Part shown: one piece after another, positions 43,771-55,589 of the stretch
Position numbering within the stretch: the stretch's first letter is position 1
How the letters are laid out: each line of letters starts with the position of its first letter
Source: Pogonophryne albipinna
Lineage: Eukaryota > Chordata > Actinopteri > Perciformes > Artedidraconidae
NCBI GenBank assembly: GCA_028583405.1
Contig: CM053244.1
Coordinates: 5,286,299 to 5,350,298, forward strand
Length of the DNA stretch: 64,000 nt
Reading direction: 5' to 3'
Notes under the pieces: generated by a model
The model's database searches: none
What the model was told of the DNA's origin: nothing
Seen by the model: only the letters and a program-made list of their open reading frames with translations
Made by a program: the position numbers and the translations under genes

Positions 43771-46700
43771 GACCTAGCAAAGTGAACCAGTGAGGTCTCC
43801 GTGAGGTAGTCTAGTCCTGCACGGCTGACTCGCTGGGGAAATTCTGTAGACTATAGGCTGACAGAAAGCTGAAGCCGATATTATATGTGGGTATATCCAA
43901 GAGGAAATACGCAAATTTCAAAATCAATTTGGAAGGACCGGATTTCACAAACTCTTGCTGTGTGGTTGATCTGAACAGCTAAACGTGACGATAAAGGATT
44001 TTTTTGGCTTGGGTTTAATCTCCATGTGAGGGTCACATCTCTAAAGAGAGGTGTCGAAGCGCTCTCAAAAGCCAGGATTATCTGTTGAAATAATACATCG
44101 CACAAAAAAAGCTGGACAGAATGTATAAGGGAATAAACTCTGTGTCATTTTTTACGTCAAATCTGTGTAATAATTGAGAGGAAAGGGCAGAAGTATAGTT
44201 TAGTGCAGAACAGGAGACAAGGTTTGCAGAAGCTGGGAAGTTCATTCGTGGTCAGCTGCTGCCCTCTGGAGGCGAACAGGGTGTACAACCATATGCTGTG
44301 TGCACGTCTGAATTAAGAACATTCAAATAAATAGAATAAGGACATTAAGTAACGACAAGATTTGTCCAGTGTATTAATAAATACAAATGAACACATATCA
44401 ACCGAGTCAGATAATAGATACGAAGTCAATCATGGAAGAAGAGAAAGATCGAGTGATCTGAAGTTGGAGTGAATACATTGAAAATTAATTGATCAATGTG
44501 TGATTTGAGGTGGTAGATATTGAAATAAATAAGAAACTATAATTTGTGTTTTTAGCCGTTTTTGTGGGACACAGTTACGTCACTTTGTGGTTTTATGAGA
44601 AGTTTTGAGAGTAGGAAGACGCAAGCTATTCACCACAATTGTATTTTTAGGTTATGAATAAAACAAAGAGTAGTAAGTGATAAGCAGAAGGGTTTTTGAG
44701 CTCTTGTCGGTCAGAAGGAATCTTGTGTGTGTGTATGACGGGGTGCTTATGCCCGCTTCGGTTTTCAATGTCCGCCATCACGTTAAAACCATGGTTAAAA
44801 CGGAGGATTGGTGGCATTTTCAGTTCATTGCTTACTTCCACACGCCTTTTCCCCTCCTTGTCTCTTTCATGACTTTATTTAATGCATTAGAACGATTGTT
44901 ATCGTAACTTTCCGTGTTTCTAGAAGTCAAGCTCACTGTTCACATTACGGAGTATATTTCCGGAACGGCCTTTCAAAATAAAAGCCACAGGCCGCTGTTC
45001 ACCAGAGATGCCTTCACAATAAAACAGTAATTAGCTTAACAATATATTTAACATATATTACGTCGTTACACATTGATTTTAATTCATTACAGTTTTCAAA
45101 TACGGCGCGGATTGAATACAGTTATTTGTGTATTCTGTTACAACCTCACCATGCTTGTAACACAACTTAGATAAACAATTTGAAAATGAATAGAATAACC
45201 AAGTAGATAAAAGATTAATCTGTGGTTAGGGAAAGTTTCCTTGTTTTGCCTATTAACTTAGAACTGAAGTAATAAAGAACAGGCAGACTACTATCATTAG
45301 TTTGTTTTAACATTCACCTGTTTCAGCATTCCTGACCTCAGCCGTTTTATTTTGTAACCCGTTGGGAGAGAGATTTAAATTGAGTTTTTCTCAGTAGCTG
45401 AATGGCTGTGATTACAGCAGCATTGGATAGCTGTGCACCACCTTTTGAGTTCTCTGAATCAGTGTGTTGGTGAAGAGTTGCTCACTGCAAACAGAAGAAG
45501 TGTGCAAAGAACGCATCTCTGAGGAGATATTGACATTATGCTTGTGCCTCGTTGTCAAGGCAACAGTGGTGTGAAGAGGTACTGCGGTTTTGGGGGATTT
45601 CTGCTGTACAGAGGACAACGTGTGTCTGCCAAGTGATTCCTTCCCTCATCCCAATGCCAGGGAGTTTCCTTGAAGGCCACTGACCAGGGCCGGTCCTAGC
45701 TTTTTTGGGGACCCTGCCACTGACTACAGCTGCATCACTGACAGTGCTCATTATGACAAGATCTTGAGACATGCTTGTCTCAGATGGTTCAGACTCTGAA
45801 GGAATGATGCAATGATTTTACAGCATAATTGTGCAAGAGTTTCCCAGGGGGTGGTGTAGAAACCTTAATGCTTAGTGTTTAGATAAGAGGCTGCTTGTTT
45901 AAACGATGGTCTGGAATACTGAAAAGAATAAAGTTTATTATTCTTGTTTAGCAAACAAGACATCTGATTATTATGTCACACATAATAATCTTGACATAGA
46001 AACTAGCTATGGGTAAAACGTGTGGTTGTTATACCATTGTTATCATGAACAAAAGATAAATAAGGAAATAGTATCTGCTTAAAGATGAACGGATTTCATA
46101 TCCTAGAGAGGATTAGTTATTGTGAATACTCCACAAGGTATCTACTAATGTATTTTAAAGAACTTGAATTGATTGATAAATAAGTGAAGATAAGAAGATG
46201 TATTAACCATGAATTAATCAATTGGTAAATTAAAAATAGCAGTAAAGAGGGAAACTATTAAAGTAAAATGAGAATCATCCTAAAAAACACTGAGGGAAAA
46301 GGGGGGAGGCGTGATGGAAGTATACACTAGACTTTAAGTAGTGGGTGTTTGGGAGTTAGGAGTACAGTGTAGAACCATATTCTTAAATCTTTTCATCATG
46401 TTTACAAATTATTCTTTTAGAGTTTTTATTCATGTGTGAATTTGGTAGTGTTTTAATTTGTTACAGTATTGATCAGTTCAAAGGGAGAGTTTTAGTAACA
46501 TCTCTATAAGATCAGACAAATATTTATTTATATAGGCCATGTTGAAGAGAAAGTTAGTTCTAAACAAAATATAGTATTTCAATTTGAGGTATTGGTTTCA
46601 CCATTGTGGCATATATTACTACAGGAGAACTTTTTATGGGGAAATAACTGTTGGTTGTCGTCCAAAATGTAGAGTTTTAAATTAAATTAAAATTAAAAAC

Positions 46701-48419
46701 AGCTAATTTAATTTTGAAAAAGCAATATAATTGGGAGTAAACAAATGTGTGGCCTTGGATCACCCATTGTAAAGGTGCATATTATTGACGACCAATAGGG
46801 AGAATGGGTCACTTGACCCACCCTGCAGTGGTTTTTAAAATCTTAGTTGCAGCTTCACAGGGAGCGCACGGCACCAGATTATGAGTTTAAAAGACAAGCG
46901 TCACCACCTCCTAATGGACATCCATTTAATTGGTAATTGACTGACATTTAGAGATGTTAAAAAGTAAAAACATACCTACCATAAGTGATCATTCCTAAAT
47001 TCAACTACAAACCATTGATGAAATTACTTCTGTTTTTAAATCCTTAATAAAGGAAGGAGTGATTGTTACATGTTCGTACACCCAAGGTTCCACTCACTGC
47101 TAAAGAATTTAACATTGTTCTTTAAGTGGACCAGAATTGAAGATAAATTAATATGAGTTATGGAAAACATGACAGAGCTTTACAGATCCTGATAATGTTT
47201 TGACTCAAGATAATAATTATATGCACAAGTTTCTGAAATAGATCTATTAGACATTTTAATATAGATTAGGTGTTAATAAACTGCAGTAGTAGTACTATAA
47301 GGAAGTGACATTTTTGGCTAACACATTTCAGGAAATGTGGGAAACAGCTGTTCCGATGAAAAGTTAGAGATATCTGGAAAATTATAGTTGTAATCGTGAA
47401 TTAATTAATGATGGCGCTCCATATATGACAGATTTTTGTAGACAAAGGATACTGGCCTATGCTGAAATATCGAAGTCTCTGCAGAGCACACACATGGCCA
47501 AAAAGACTGAGACCAACTGACCTTTGACCCTGACCGACAGTGTAACTTGAGAAGGCACTGTCAATGACTGACTCTGGGGCGAACCTGACCAAACTTGACT
47601 TTACAACCTGACAGTGTGAATGTGAATGTGAGTGTATGTCTGCATGTGATCAGTGTAACTGCATGATTCTAAAACAATAACTAACCAAGCATGTTTTTGG
47701 ACTAACATATTATTACCCGTTTCTAATCCACTTGATGATATTTCACTCCCACAGGAGGTGGCAGTTTGCAGAATGTGAAACTCAAACTAAAACATGAAGA
47801 TTCTGTTTCTTTTAGGACTGAAGGATGGAGAGAAACACTTCATTTCACTGAAGTGTTTACTGTGGAAATGATGGATGTACATTTGGGAAAATGTTTGGTA
47901 TTTTCTTATAATCCATGGTTACACATGAGGTTCATGTGTAAAAAGGGGGAGTGTAAAATTCACAATGTACATTTTTCATTTAGGGACTGAAGGGAACCTG
48001 CTGCCCCAACTCAATTGTTCAATCTGACCATTGATTGACAGTTTTAGAATGGACCTGCTCCATATCTGGGGATAAGATACTGTTTGATGAATGTTGAGTT
48101 ATAACAGGTAACACAGATGCAGAATCAGTGGCCAAGGGGCTACTGTGAGTGATCTTGATAATATCTCAGCACTGACAGGTAAAAGCAGTATCACCAGGAA
48201 ATCATTCATTTTGTCCATTTGTTTTTGAATCCATAACATTAGTGTGTTTCTTTACCAGAAACATTAGCAGTTCATATTATATTTAGATTTTAAATGGGAT
48301 CTCAAGGATTTGATTTAAGAATAACACAGATGCTTGTCAGAAATTCAGAGCTATTGAAATATGTTATTTGGTTCACCTAGAGATGTTGGAGTTTTGTTTT
48401 GTTGCCACAGTCCAAGTAT
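43771..48419 (+). other. ERV-B internal non-coding region
   Basis: 4.6 kb without a convincing open frame. Near 47030-47090 a short stretch reads like the lead-in to a reverse transcriptase (EITSVFKSLIKEGVIVTC) before stops, suggesting decayed pol of another lineage. The remainder is AT-rich and unrecognised. Confidence 0.5.
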
Positions 48420-48459
48420 TAAGATTCTGAAGCTGCACTGGCAGACAGGAGGTCTACAA

Positions 48460-49040
48460 TTAATTTAGAAAACCTGTTCACAGACGGCTGTTGTTTTAAG
48501 ACACCCCACCAACAGGCTCCAAGCGGCCTACGCAGTGGTGGGTCAAACAGCGGAGGGCCCAGGAGCCCTGAGCGTAGGCTTGAGGGATTTGTATCAGATT
48601 TCTCCACACAGGTTGGTGACGCCAAAGAGGGACCCAGGAGGCCGACACAGCGGAGTTCGTCTGACTGAAGGTCATCAGGACAAAGTGGCTCAACCCCAGG
48701 CTCTCCGGCCCCGACCGAGTGACCCAGCGGATCTCTCATGCCGTCCGTCTAGGAGGAAAGGGGGACAGCTGGAGCCAGTGTGCGGCGGGGAAACCACCTG
48801 CTAGGACCGTGGACGACATCAGGACGGACGTGGCCCTCGACGAGGAGGTCGACTCGGAAGCAGCCAACAGCGGACTGGAGGAGCAGGATCGGGAGGACAT
48901 CTCTCCAGCAGTCGACCCGGGAGGCGTCATCAGCGGACCGGAGACGGAGGATCGGGAAGACATCTCTCCAGCATCGACCCGGAAGCCACCATCAGCGGGC
49001 CGGAGGAGGAGGATCCAGAAGACATCTCTCTAGCAGGCAG
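48460..49040 (+). pseudogene. pol: ERV-B pol relic: RNase H joined to integrase C-terminus
   Basis: LENLFTDGCCF (start of RNase H, as in ERV1 and ERV-C) runs for about 20 codons. It is followed almost directly by DFSTQVGDAKEG and, in another frame, TQRISHAVRLGGKGD and the KPPARTVDDI segment. In ERV-C these last motifs lie at the pol/env junction. All of the integrase core and most of RNase H are missing between them, so this is an internal deletion junction near 48530-48600. An acidic repeat-like tail (DREDISPA...) follows. Confidence 0.7.
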
Positions 49041-49920
49041 CCCAGAAGCCGCCGTCAGCGGATCGGGGGGACAAAGACACGGCAAGCCAGGACGGCACAG
49101 GGGACTACACTTTCCGCTGAAACAGGTTGATATAGCCGGTGTGGAGTTTGTTTTAATATCCCATTTTTGAGGAACTTTGTTTTTCCCATTTTTTGAGGAA
49201 CTTTGTTTTAATATCCCATTTTCTGAGGGAGAAGCTGCCCCTTCCCCTTCGTACCAAATGCCCTTGTTGGCTTACGCGTCGGAGGAGGACGAGCACGATG
49301 ACTCAGCCGACAAGGACAATTTTTTAACATATTTTGGTCTCCCTCCACTGTCATAAGAAGTTGTTATGGTGGACTGTTCCTAAAGGTTTAAAGTGCTCTA
49401 AATCCCAGCGACTGATGGATTTATATAAATGTTGGGGAACAGACAGTAGACAAGAATGACGGTGGTTATGTTTCAAATGCTGTGTATAAGTTGATCTCTG
49501 AGGGTGAGATCAAAAGAGGGGTTAAAGCAAACAGATATTGTTCTAAACTGTATTAAAGTAAACAGGTATTATCTTGAACTGTATTGAAGTGAACATGTAT
49601 TATTTGGGACTGTTTTAAAGTAATCCTATATATATAACCCTTTTTACTTTACACTCAATGACCCAGATACCCTGACACACACACTTACACCTCCTGTCTC
49701 CAGCACACACACTTAAACTCACTGACCCAGATATCAGCACACACACACACATACACTTTCCCCCCACCAGCACATGCACATGTTCTTATTCAAGGTTCTT
49801 TCTGGGGCCAGTATAATCTCAAGCACCAATATCTCAGTGTACAATGTTTGATACTAATATATCTGTGTACAATGTTTGATACTAATATCTCTGTGTACAA
49901 TGTTTGATTGTTTTGGGAAA
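49041..49920 (+). other. ERV-B 3' internal region
   Basis: Repeated tatcccatttt-tgaggaactttg motifs (49160-49230), CA-rich microsatellite-like text (49670-49770) and three repeats of ctgtgtacaatgtttgatac (49836-49910). No coding. Confidence 0.6.
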
Positions 49921-49963
49921 GAATAGTTTGTGTGAAATCTTCCCTGGGAAAGTAAAGGAGTGA
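49921..49963 (+). promoter_or_regulatory. ERV-B polypurine tract and duplicated U3 segment
   Basis: gaatagtttgtgtgaaatct then the purine-rich GGGAAAGTAAAGGAGTGA directly before the LTR start. The same text occurs inside the LTR about 81 bases downstream (50002-50044). Confidence 0.65.
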
Positions 49964-50442
49964 AGTTAGGTGTAAGATAAAAAGTGATTCTGACGTTGTC
50001 GGAATAGTTTGTGTGAAATCTTCCCTGGGAAAGTAAAGGAGTGAAGTTAGGTGTAAGATAAAAAGTGATTCTGACCTTGTCTAGTTCCGAGGCTCTCACG
50101 CTTCACTGAGGAGTAAAATGGGAGGGAAGAGCCGACCCACATCTCCGCCCCAAATCATGTCCATATATACTGTTGTTTATTCATGCAAAATGCGTCCCCT
50201 GTTGCTGACTGGCTGGTCCCGATACCTGTATCGCACGGCAGTAGAGCGGGGAGCCCGGAGTGCTCTGTTACAGGGCACTCTGTATTTCGTATTGTGTTTT
50301 TTACCATTAAAATCAGATTATTGTTATAACTTTTATGCCGGTGTTTTGAACTCCTTCTCTTATTAATCTGACCAGGCTCATCTAACGAACGGCGCGGAGC
50401 AGAGGTGGGCTTTAAGCCACCACTACTGTGTATACTCCAACA
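49964..50442 (+). repeat. ERV-B 3' LTR
   Basis: Identical by eye to 42721-43199, and ending CCAACA. Followed by ACAT at 50443-50446. Confidence 0.85.
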
Positions 50443-50446
50443 ACAT
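50443..50446. repeat. ERV-B target-site duplication, right copy (ACAT)
   Basis: Matches 42717-42720. Both env halves are in register at this point. Confidence 0.8.
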
Positions 50447-51382
50447 GGGAGAATGCACGGATTCTGGCATGTTTTGGCACAGCCAACAGTTGCTAATATT
50501 GCGTTCATGTGCATAGTCTAACATTAAACTCATTGCCGAATTGGTCTTAGTTAGTTTAGGTGGAGCGATTAAGGCCTTTTTTGAAGAATCCACATCCTCT
50601 CCTGTTTGTGTAGGTGGAGTGGATATGGCATTTTCCGAAACACCTGTTTCCTGATATGGTTCAATATATGTTCTAATAGAGGCGTGTCCGGCGACCCCTA
50701 AATTAGAAAAATCTGTTTCATGCTCTGGTTCAATAAATGCACATCCAGTGACCCCCGAATTGGGAGCTTTGTAATCTGGTTTCCTTGTCGTGCACTGGGA
50801 CTCATATTTTAACTGTTCTGCCGTGCTACACCACAGTTCTGGGGGCATATCTGCAATGGTGTTGAGTGTTATTCTTACCATCCGTGATGAGACCCGGAAC
50901 TCCTGATACTGCGTCCTTGGATACGCTTTCCACACCGTGGAGTCGCCACCCTTGCTAAAAAACACAGGGTATTTAATAACACAATTTGGTGAGTCACATA
51001 TTGCAGTTGGGCAGTTAAAAGAAACCTTCTGTGTTTCGTGAGCAGAGAGAGGGGCATTCCTCCTTCTTCTCTCTCTGTGTCTCTCTCTCATCGTACTGAA
51101 TGTTTGTGTGGTGATTGGAAACAACCTGTCTTTGTTGCTAGGCACTGATTGGCCCGTTGGGGTGATTTTGCCCTCAGGGTCTGGGCCCTTAGATAAGAGC
51201 ACCTTAATTTCTCCCCCCGGGGGGCGAGAGCCCTCGCCACCTGTCATTGGAATGGCCCCAGCTTCATCAAGCAGGGCTACCTTGGACAGGTACAGCAGGC
51301 CCAGGACGAGGAGGATGATGACAGCTTTCACACGCCAGCCTCCGGTGGAGGAGACAGATGCCATCTGGACGCGTTGATCCAC
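50447..51382 (-). CDS. env: ERV-C env, 5' part: leader and surface subunit
   Basis: Starts with MDQRVQMASV, overlapping the end of pol, and has one hydrophobic segment (VIILLVLGLLYLS) at residues ~21-33. A long leader ends at a very basic site (RERHRERRRR, ~100-108), a likely furin cleavage point. The surface region follows (cysteine-rich, SFNCPTAICDSPNC). A CWLC motif lies close to the insertion point of ERV-B. In gammaretroviruses CWLC links the surface subunit to the CX6CC of the transmembrane subunit, and the partner motif is present at 41314-42716. Confidence 0.8.
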
Positions 51383-51401
51383 CCCGCTCTGCCTCGTTCC
51401 C

Positions 51402-54400
51402 TCAGAGCCGTTCCTCGACGTCCTCTTCTCTCAGCCCGCTTATGGCGGCTTCTGGGTCGGTGATAGGGGTGTTGTCCTCTGGTTCCTCCTCCTCGGCGCG
51501 GGCCACGTCCGTGATGATGTCGTCTAGGGTCCTTCCCGGAGGTTTCCCCACCGCGCACTGATTCCAGTGGTACCAGATGTCTCCTTTCCCTTCCAAGCGG
51601 ACAGCATGAGATGTCCTCTGCATCACCCGATGGGGTCCAGAGAACCTGGGTCTCAGCCACTTGGGTCTGATCGCTTTCAGCCACACGAACTCTGCCGTGT
51701 TCGCTTCGTGTTTCTCGGGTCCCCCTTTTGCCTCTGCAACCTGGGTGGAAAAATCTGCCACTAATCCCTTAAATTGCTGGAAGTATGGTTTAGAACTCAG
51801 AACCTCTACTTCCTTTCCTACACTTAGGGCTCCTGGGCCTGGTGACCATGAGTGAGCTCAAATGGAGAGAAACCTGTCCCTGTGTTAATGGAGCTCCTGA
51901 TTGACATAAGAGCTAGAGGCAATGCGTCTAACCATTTCATGCCTGTCTCTTCACATGCTTTGCTGAGTTTTTGTTTTAAGTTCTGGTTCATCCTTTCCAC
52001 TTTTCCCTGAGACTGTGGATGATAAACTGCTCCAAAACTGTGTCTCAGTCCTAGGGACTCTTCTACTGTGCGTAGGTCATGGTTCTTGAAATGGCTGCCA
52101 TTGTCTGACCTCACTTTCCTAGGAAATCCATGTAATGGAATGTAATGCGTGACTAGGAATTTGATCACTGAGTCTGCATCTTCTCTTTTGCAAGGGATAG
52201 CTTCTGGCCAACCTCCATCTACTACTACTAACAAATATCTGAATCCTCTTACTTTGTCAATCATGTCAGTGTAGTCAATGATGATTTCTTCTCCTGCCAT
52301 CTTAGGTAAAGGAAACTTTCCCTGGTGTGGTTTCACAGTGGCTCTGATGTTATGGGTTAAGCAAATTACACACTCTTCTAGGTGATTTGCTATCATGTCT
52401 GGTAGGTATGGGTGCCACCAGTGGGTCAGGTGCCTGTTCATCTGAGTTTTACCACAATGTGTTGGGCCGTGTGCTTCTTTAAGCATGGATCTTATCCACT
52501 CTGGCGGTATAACCGGTCTCCCATCTGGGGAGTACCATATCCCATCTTTGTTGGTAGCTCCCCTGTTTGTCCATAGTTTTTTGTCTTGAGGAGACCCCGC
52601 CTCTTGAGCTTCTTTAAGCGTCTCATCTGTTATTGCGGGCAGCAAGTCAGCGGATTTTAAGACAAGCATTTGATACCATGGTGTATACCCTGCCTTCTCT
52701 TTAGCTGCTTTGTCTGCTGCATTGTTACCCCAAGCCAAGTAGTTGTTTTCTGTGTTGTGACCTTTACACTTAAGTAAAGCTAACTTGTTGGGCCACATTA
52801 CTGCTTCTGCAAACCTTTTGATCTCTTTCTCATGTTTGATGGGGGTATTTGTGGACGTTACAAATCCTGCTCTCAACCATTGTCGCATTTCCACGTGAAT
52901 TATGCCGTGGACATATGCTGAATCAGTGTAGATGTTTACATCCTTTCCTTTCGATAACTCTAATGCTGCAATGACTCCCATTACTTCTGCCAACTGTGCT
53001 GATACTTTCCCTGTTACTTCCCCAGCTGATATTTCCTCAAAGTCTCCCTCAGGTTTTTGTTTTACCACGGCATAGGCTGCTTGGAGGCCGTTCTGGGGGT
53101 GTCTAAAACAACAGCCGTCTGTGAACAGGTTTTCTGCCTGTGGGATGGGCTCGTCTCTGAGATCTATTCTTAGCTTCACATCTTGGATGATTCTTTCCTC
53201 ACACCTATGGGGCTCTCCGCTACCTATGGTGTCTGCGCTGTTAACTCCTTGATGTGTGTATGTGATGTGTGCCTCTGTCAGAGTTTTCTCCAGCCTTGTT
53301 TGTCTCGTTGAAGTCATTGTGAATGCACTTGAGTTCACAAAAGAGACAATGCTGTGTGTTGTCAGTACTGTCAAAGGATGGTTCATCACAATGTGTGAAA
53401 TCTTGTTTAAGATACGTGCTGTACCTGCCGCATGTCTCATGCAGGGAGGTTCTCTGTTTTCCACTCTGTCCAGTGTAATACTGACATACATCAATATTGT
53501 CCTACAACCCCCCTTTTTCTGAAAAAGAATCCCATTTACTGTGTTTTCATTTTCAGAAACATCCAGAAAGAATGGTAATGCATAGGATGCAGAGGCGAGA
53601 GCCGTGACTTGGGACATGGTTTGTTTGAGAGAAATGAACGCAGCTTCTGCCCCTTGTGTCCAGTCTAGTATGGCAGTGAGATTGCGCATGCCTTTCTCCT
53701 TGATGAGTTTTTTGAGTTCAGCTGTTTTCAGGTTATACTCTGGGATGTAGTGCCTGCTGTAGCCTGTGAGACCCAAAAAAGACAACATGTCTTTGACTGT
53801 TTTGGGTTTCGGGTGGTTCAAAATGTGTTCCTGATGCGCTGCTGACATGCCCGTGCCTGCTGGGGAAATCACTCTGCCCAAAAATGTCACCTCTTTACGG
53901 GTGCATTGTAGCTTTTTCTTGGAGACTTTGAACCCTGATGTGTGGAGGCGCACCAGCAGGTTTCTGGTGGCCTCCAAACAAGAGGCTGCAGAAGGTGCTG
54001 CGATGAGAAGGTCGTCTACATACTGTATCAATACTACCCCCACTGGCAATGTAACGCCCTCTAGCTGTTCCCTGAGTACTTTGTTAAATATTCCTGGAGA
54101 CAAACTGAAGCCTTGTGGTAGTCTTGTGTATTGTAGTTTCTCCCCTCCTATTGTAAAAGAAAAAATAGGTCTCATACTCTCTGCCAGAGGTATGCAGAAG
54201 AAAGCGTTGGCCAGGTCAATACAGGTGAACCATGTATGTTCAGGTGAGATATTACAGATAGCCGTGTAGGGGTTAGGAACTGGTAACAGAGCTGTAGTCG
54301 TAATAGCATTAACGGTTCTCAAATCATGAGCCAGTCTGTACTCCCCGCTAGGTTTTGATACAGGCAGTATGGGAGTATTCCAAACGCTTTGTGAGGGTTC

Positions 54401-55190
54401 TAACACCCCCGCTCTCTTCAGTCCCTCAACTGCCTTGTCAACACCCCCTTTTGCCTGTGGTTTGATCGGGTATTGTGCCCGGTTCACAGGCACAGAGCTG
54501 CTCACCTCAAATGTTACTGGTGTGGCTTTTAAGCAGAAACCTACATCATGAGAGTGTGCCGCCCACAGGTCAGATGGGAGATCACGGAACATGTCAACTG
54601 TATATGCATGGTCAGTTTTTTCCCTACCATGATGTCTATCTACTTCGTGTCTCTCCATGTGGATGCATTCTTGTGTGCAGATTTTAAGACGATAAGCTCT
54701 GTGTGTGGGAGAGTATGTCAGTGCTGCGATCTGCGTAGGTTCCCAATCTTCGACTTCTAGCAGCGTTTTTACCATGGGACCAAGTTCTTTAGCTTCATAA
54801 CCCTTCCTGACAGCTAATGAAATGTGTGGTGTGGACTCAGCAGACAAACGATACCAATACAGTTGTTCATCAGAGAGCTCAACCGATGCAGCCACACCCG
54901 CCTGTCCCACAAAGAGATTTGTTGTGGTAACGTCCCAAACGGTCATAGACACCTCATCATCATACTCATATTCATAACTTTGGTCGTCTTTTCCATCATA
55001 ATTTAGCGTCAGGTGGGGGGGGTCTGGAGGGGGGCCATAAGGCCTGAGGAGGTTAATCCATGGCTTCCATTGTTGAAAAATGGAATATAGTCCATGGTGT
55101 GTTGTCTCGAGGTCGGTCCAACCGTCCCCAGAATATAGTGACATGTTGGGTTGCTTCTGCCTCAGTGGACTGGGCCAACATCATCTGAGA
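51402..55190 (-). CDS. pol: ERV-C Pol: RT, RNase H, integrase (nearly intact)
   Basis: One long frame (55144-51824, 1106 residues) includes a pre-RT region (WKPWINLL, PYGPPPDPPH). RT has LPQGFSLSPGIF and YVDDLLIA at ~375-382. RNase H has LFTDGCCF ~675, IYTDSAYVHG and GNNAADKAAK. Integrase has a HWWH...C..C finger ~905-940, IIIDYTDM, RSDNGSHF and the E of YHPQSQGKVERMN. About two residues before GGWPEAIPC are missing relative to ERV1. The frame stops at 51824 through an indel after THGHQAQEP. The C-terminal domain (PKWLRPRFSGP, SHAVRLEGKGD) continues in another frame at 51761-51402. The pol frame is +1 relative to pro. Confidence 0.85.
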
Positions 55191-55589
55191 ACCGGATTTT
55201 ATGGTAGATAACGAACAATTGATGCTTGTGCCATTTGGGAATGATATTATCAGTCCATCCGGGGAACAGAGGATGGAGGCATTCGCTTTGATCAGAATAT
55301 CCCTACCCATGAGGTTAGCCGGGCTTTTAGGTGCAAGAATATACTGGTGTGAGAATGTCTGTCCTGCTATCTTGGTGGATAACAGCGTGGAAAGCGGTAT
55401 TTTTTCTATTTTTCCCGAAAACCCAATGACTGAGACTGTTGTAGATGAAAGGGACGCCTTGAAGACGGGAGAATTGATGGTGGAATATCTTGCTCCTGAA
55501 TCAACAAGGAATGGTAGCTTTGAGTCTTTAACAGTCATATTAATGTATGGATCCGCCAGGCCCGTACATCCAGAGTTCCCTGGGCGCCT
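55053..55589 (-). CDS. pro: ERV-C protease (same frame as gag, after TGA)
   Basis: The catalytic LPFLVDSGARYST motif lies near 55515, followed by IEKIPLSTLL and LMGRDILIKA. The frame is continuous with gag except for a TGA at 55592-55590, so expression by stop-codon readthrough is expected, as in ERV1 (TAG). The frame continues to a stop at 55053, but recognisable similarity to the pre-RT region is in the overlapping +1 frame from about 55190. Confidence 0.8.
   Translation of the reverse strand, partial: RRPGNSGCTGLADPYINMTVKDSKLPFLVDSGARYSTINSPVFKASLSSTTVSVIGFSGKIEKIPLSTLLSTKIAGQTFSHQYILAPKSPANLMGRDILIKANASILCSPDGLIISFPNGTSINCSLSTIKSGSQMMLAQSTEAEATQHVTIFWGRLDRPRDNTPWTIFHFSTMEAMD

Larger units (their letters stand above)
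42721..50442 (+). mobile_element. ERV-B, non-autonomous LTR element nested in ERV-C env
   Basis: A complete insertion of 7722 bp with LTRs, a tRNA-Trp-like primer site, a purine tract and a 4-bp duplication ACAT. The orientation is opposite to ERV-C. The interior has no gag, no reverse transcriptase and no env frame, only short pol relics at 48460-49040. Identical LTRs imply very recent insertion, so its enzymes must have come from another element. The same primer type as ERV1 and matching pol relics make an ERV1/ERV-C-like helper the best candidate (inference). Confidence 0.8.

Noticed and set aside
48535..49130. Overlapping ORFs of 89-116 codons in ERV-B considered as a new gene
   Set aside because: Their sequence is the pol C-terminus/env-leader region of ERV-C read through a deletion and shifted frames.
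50447..51382. ERV-C env as a captured host envelope gene
   Set aside because: It sits in normal gag-pro-pol-env order with an LTR and polypurine tract downstream and is interrupted by a provirus, so it is an ERV env and not a domesticated gene on present evidence.
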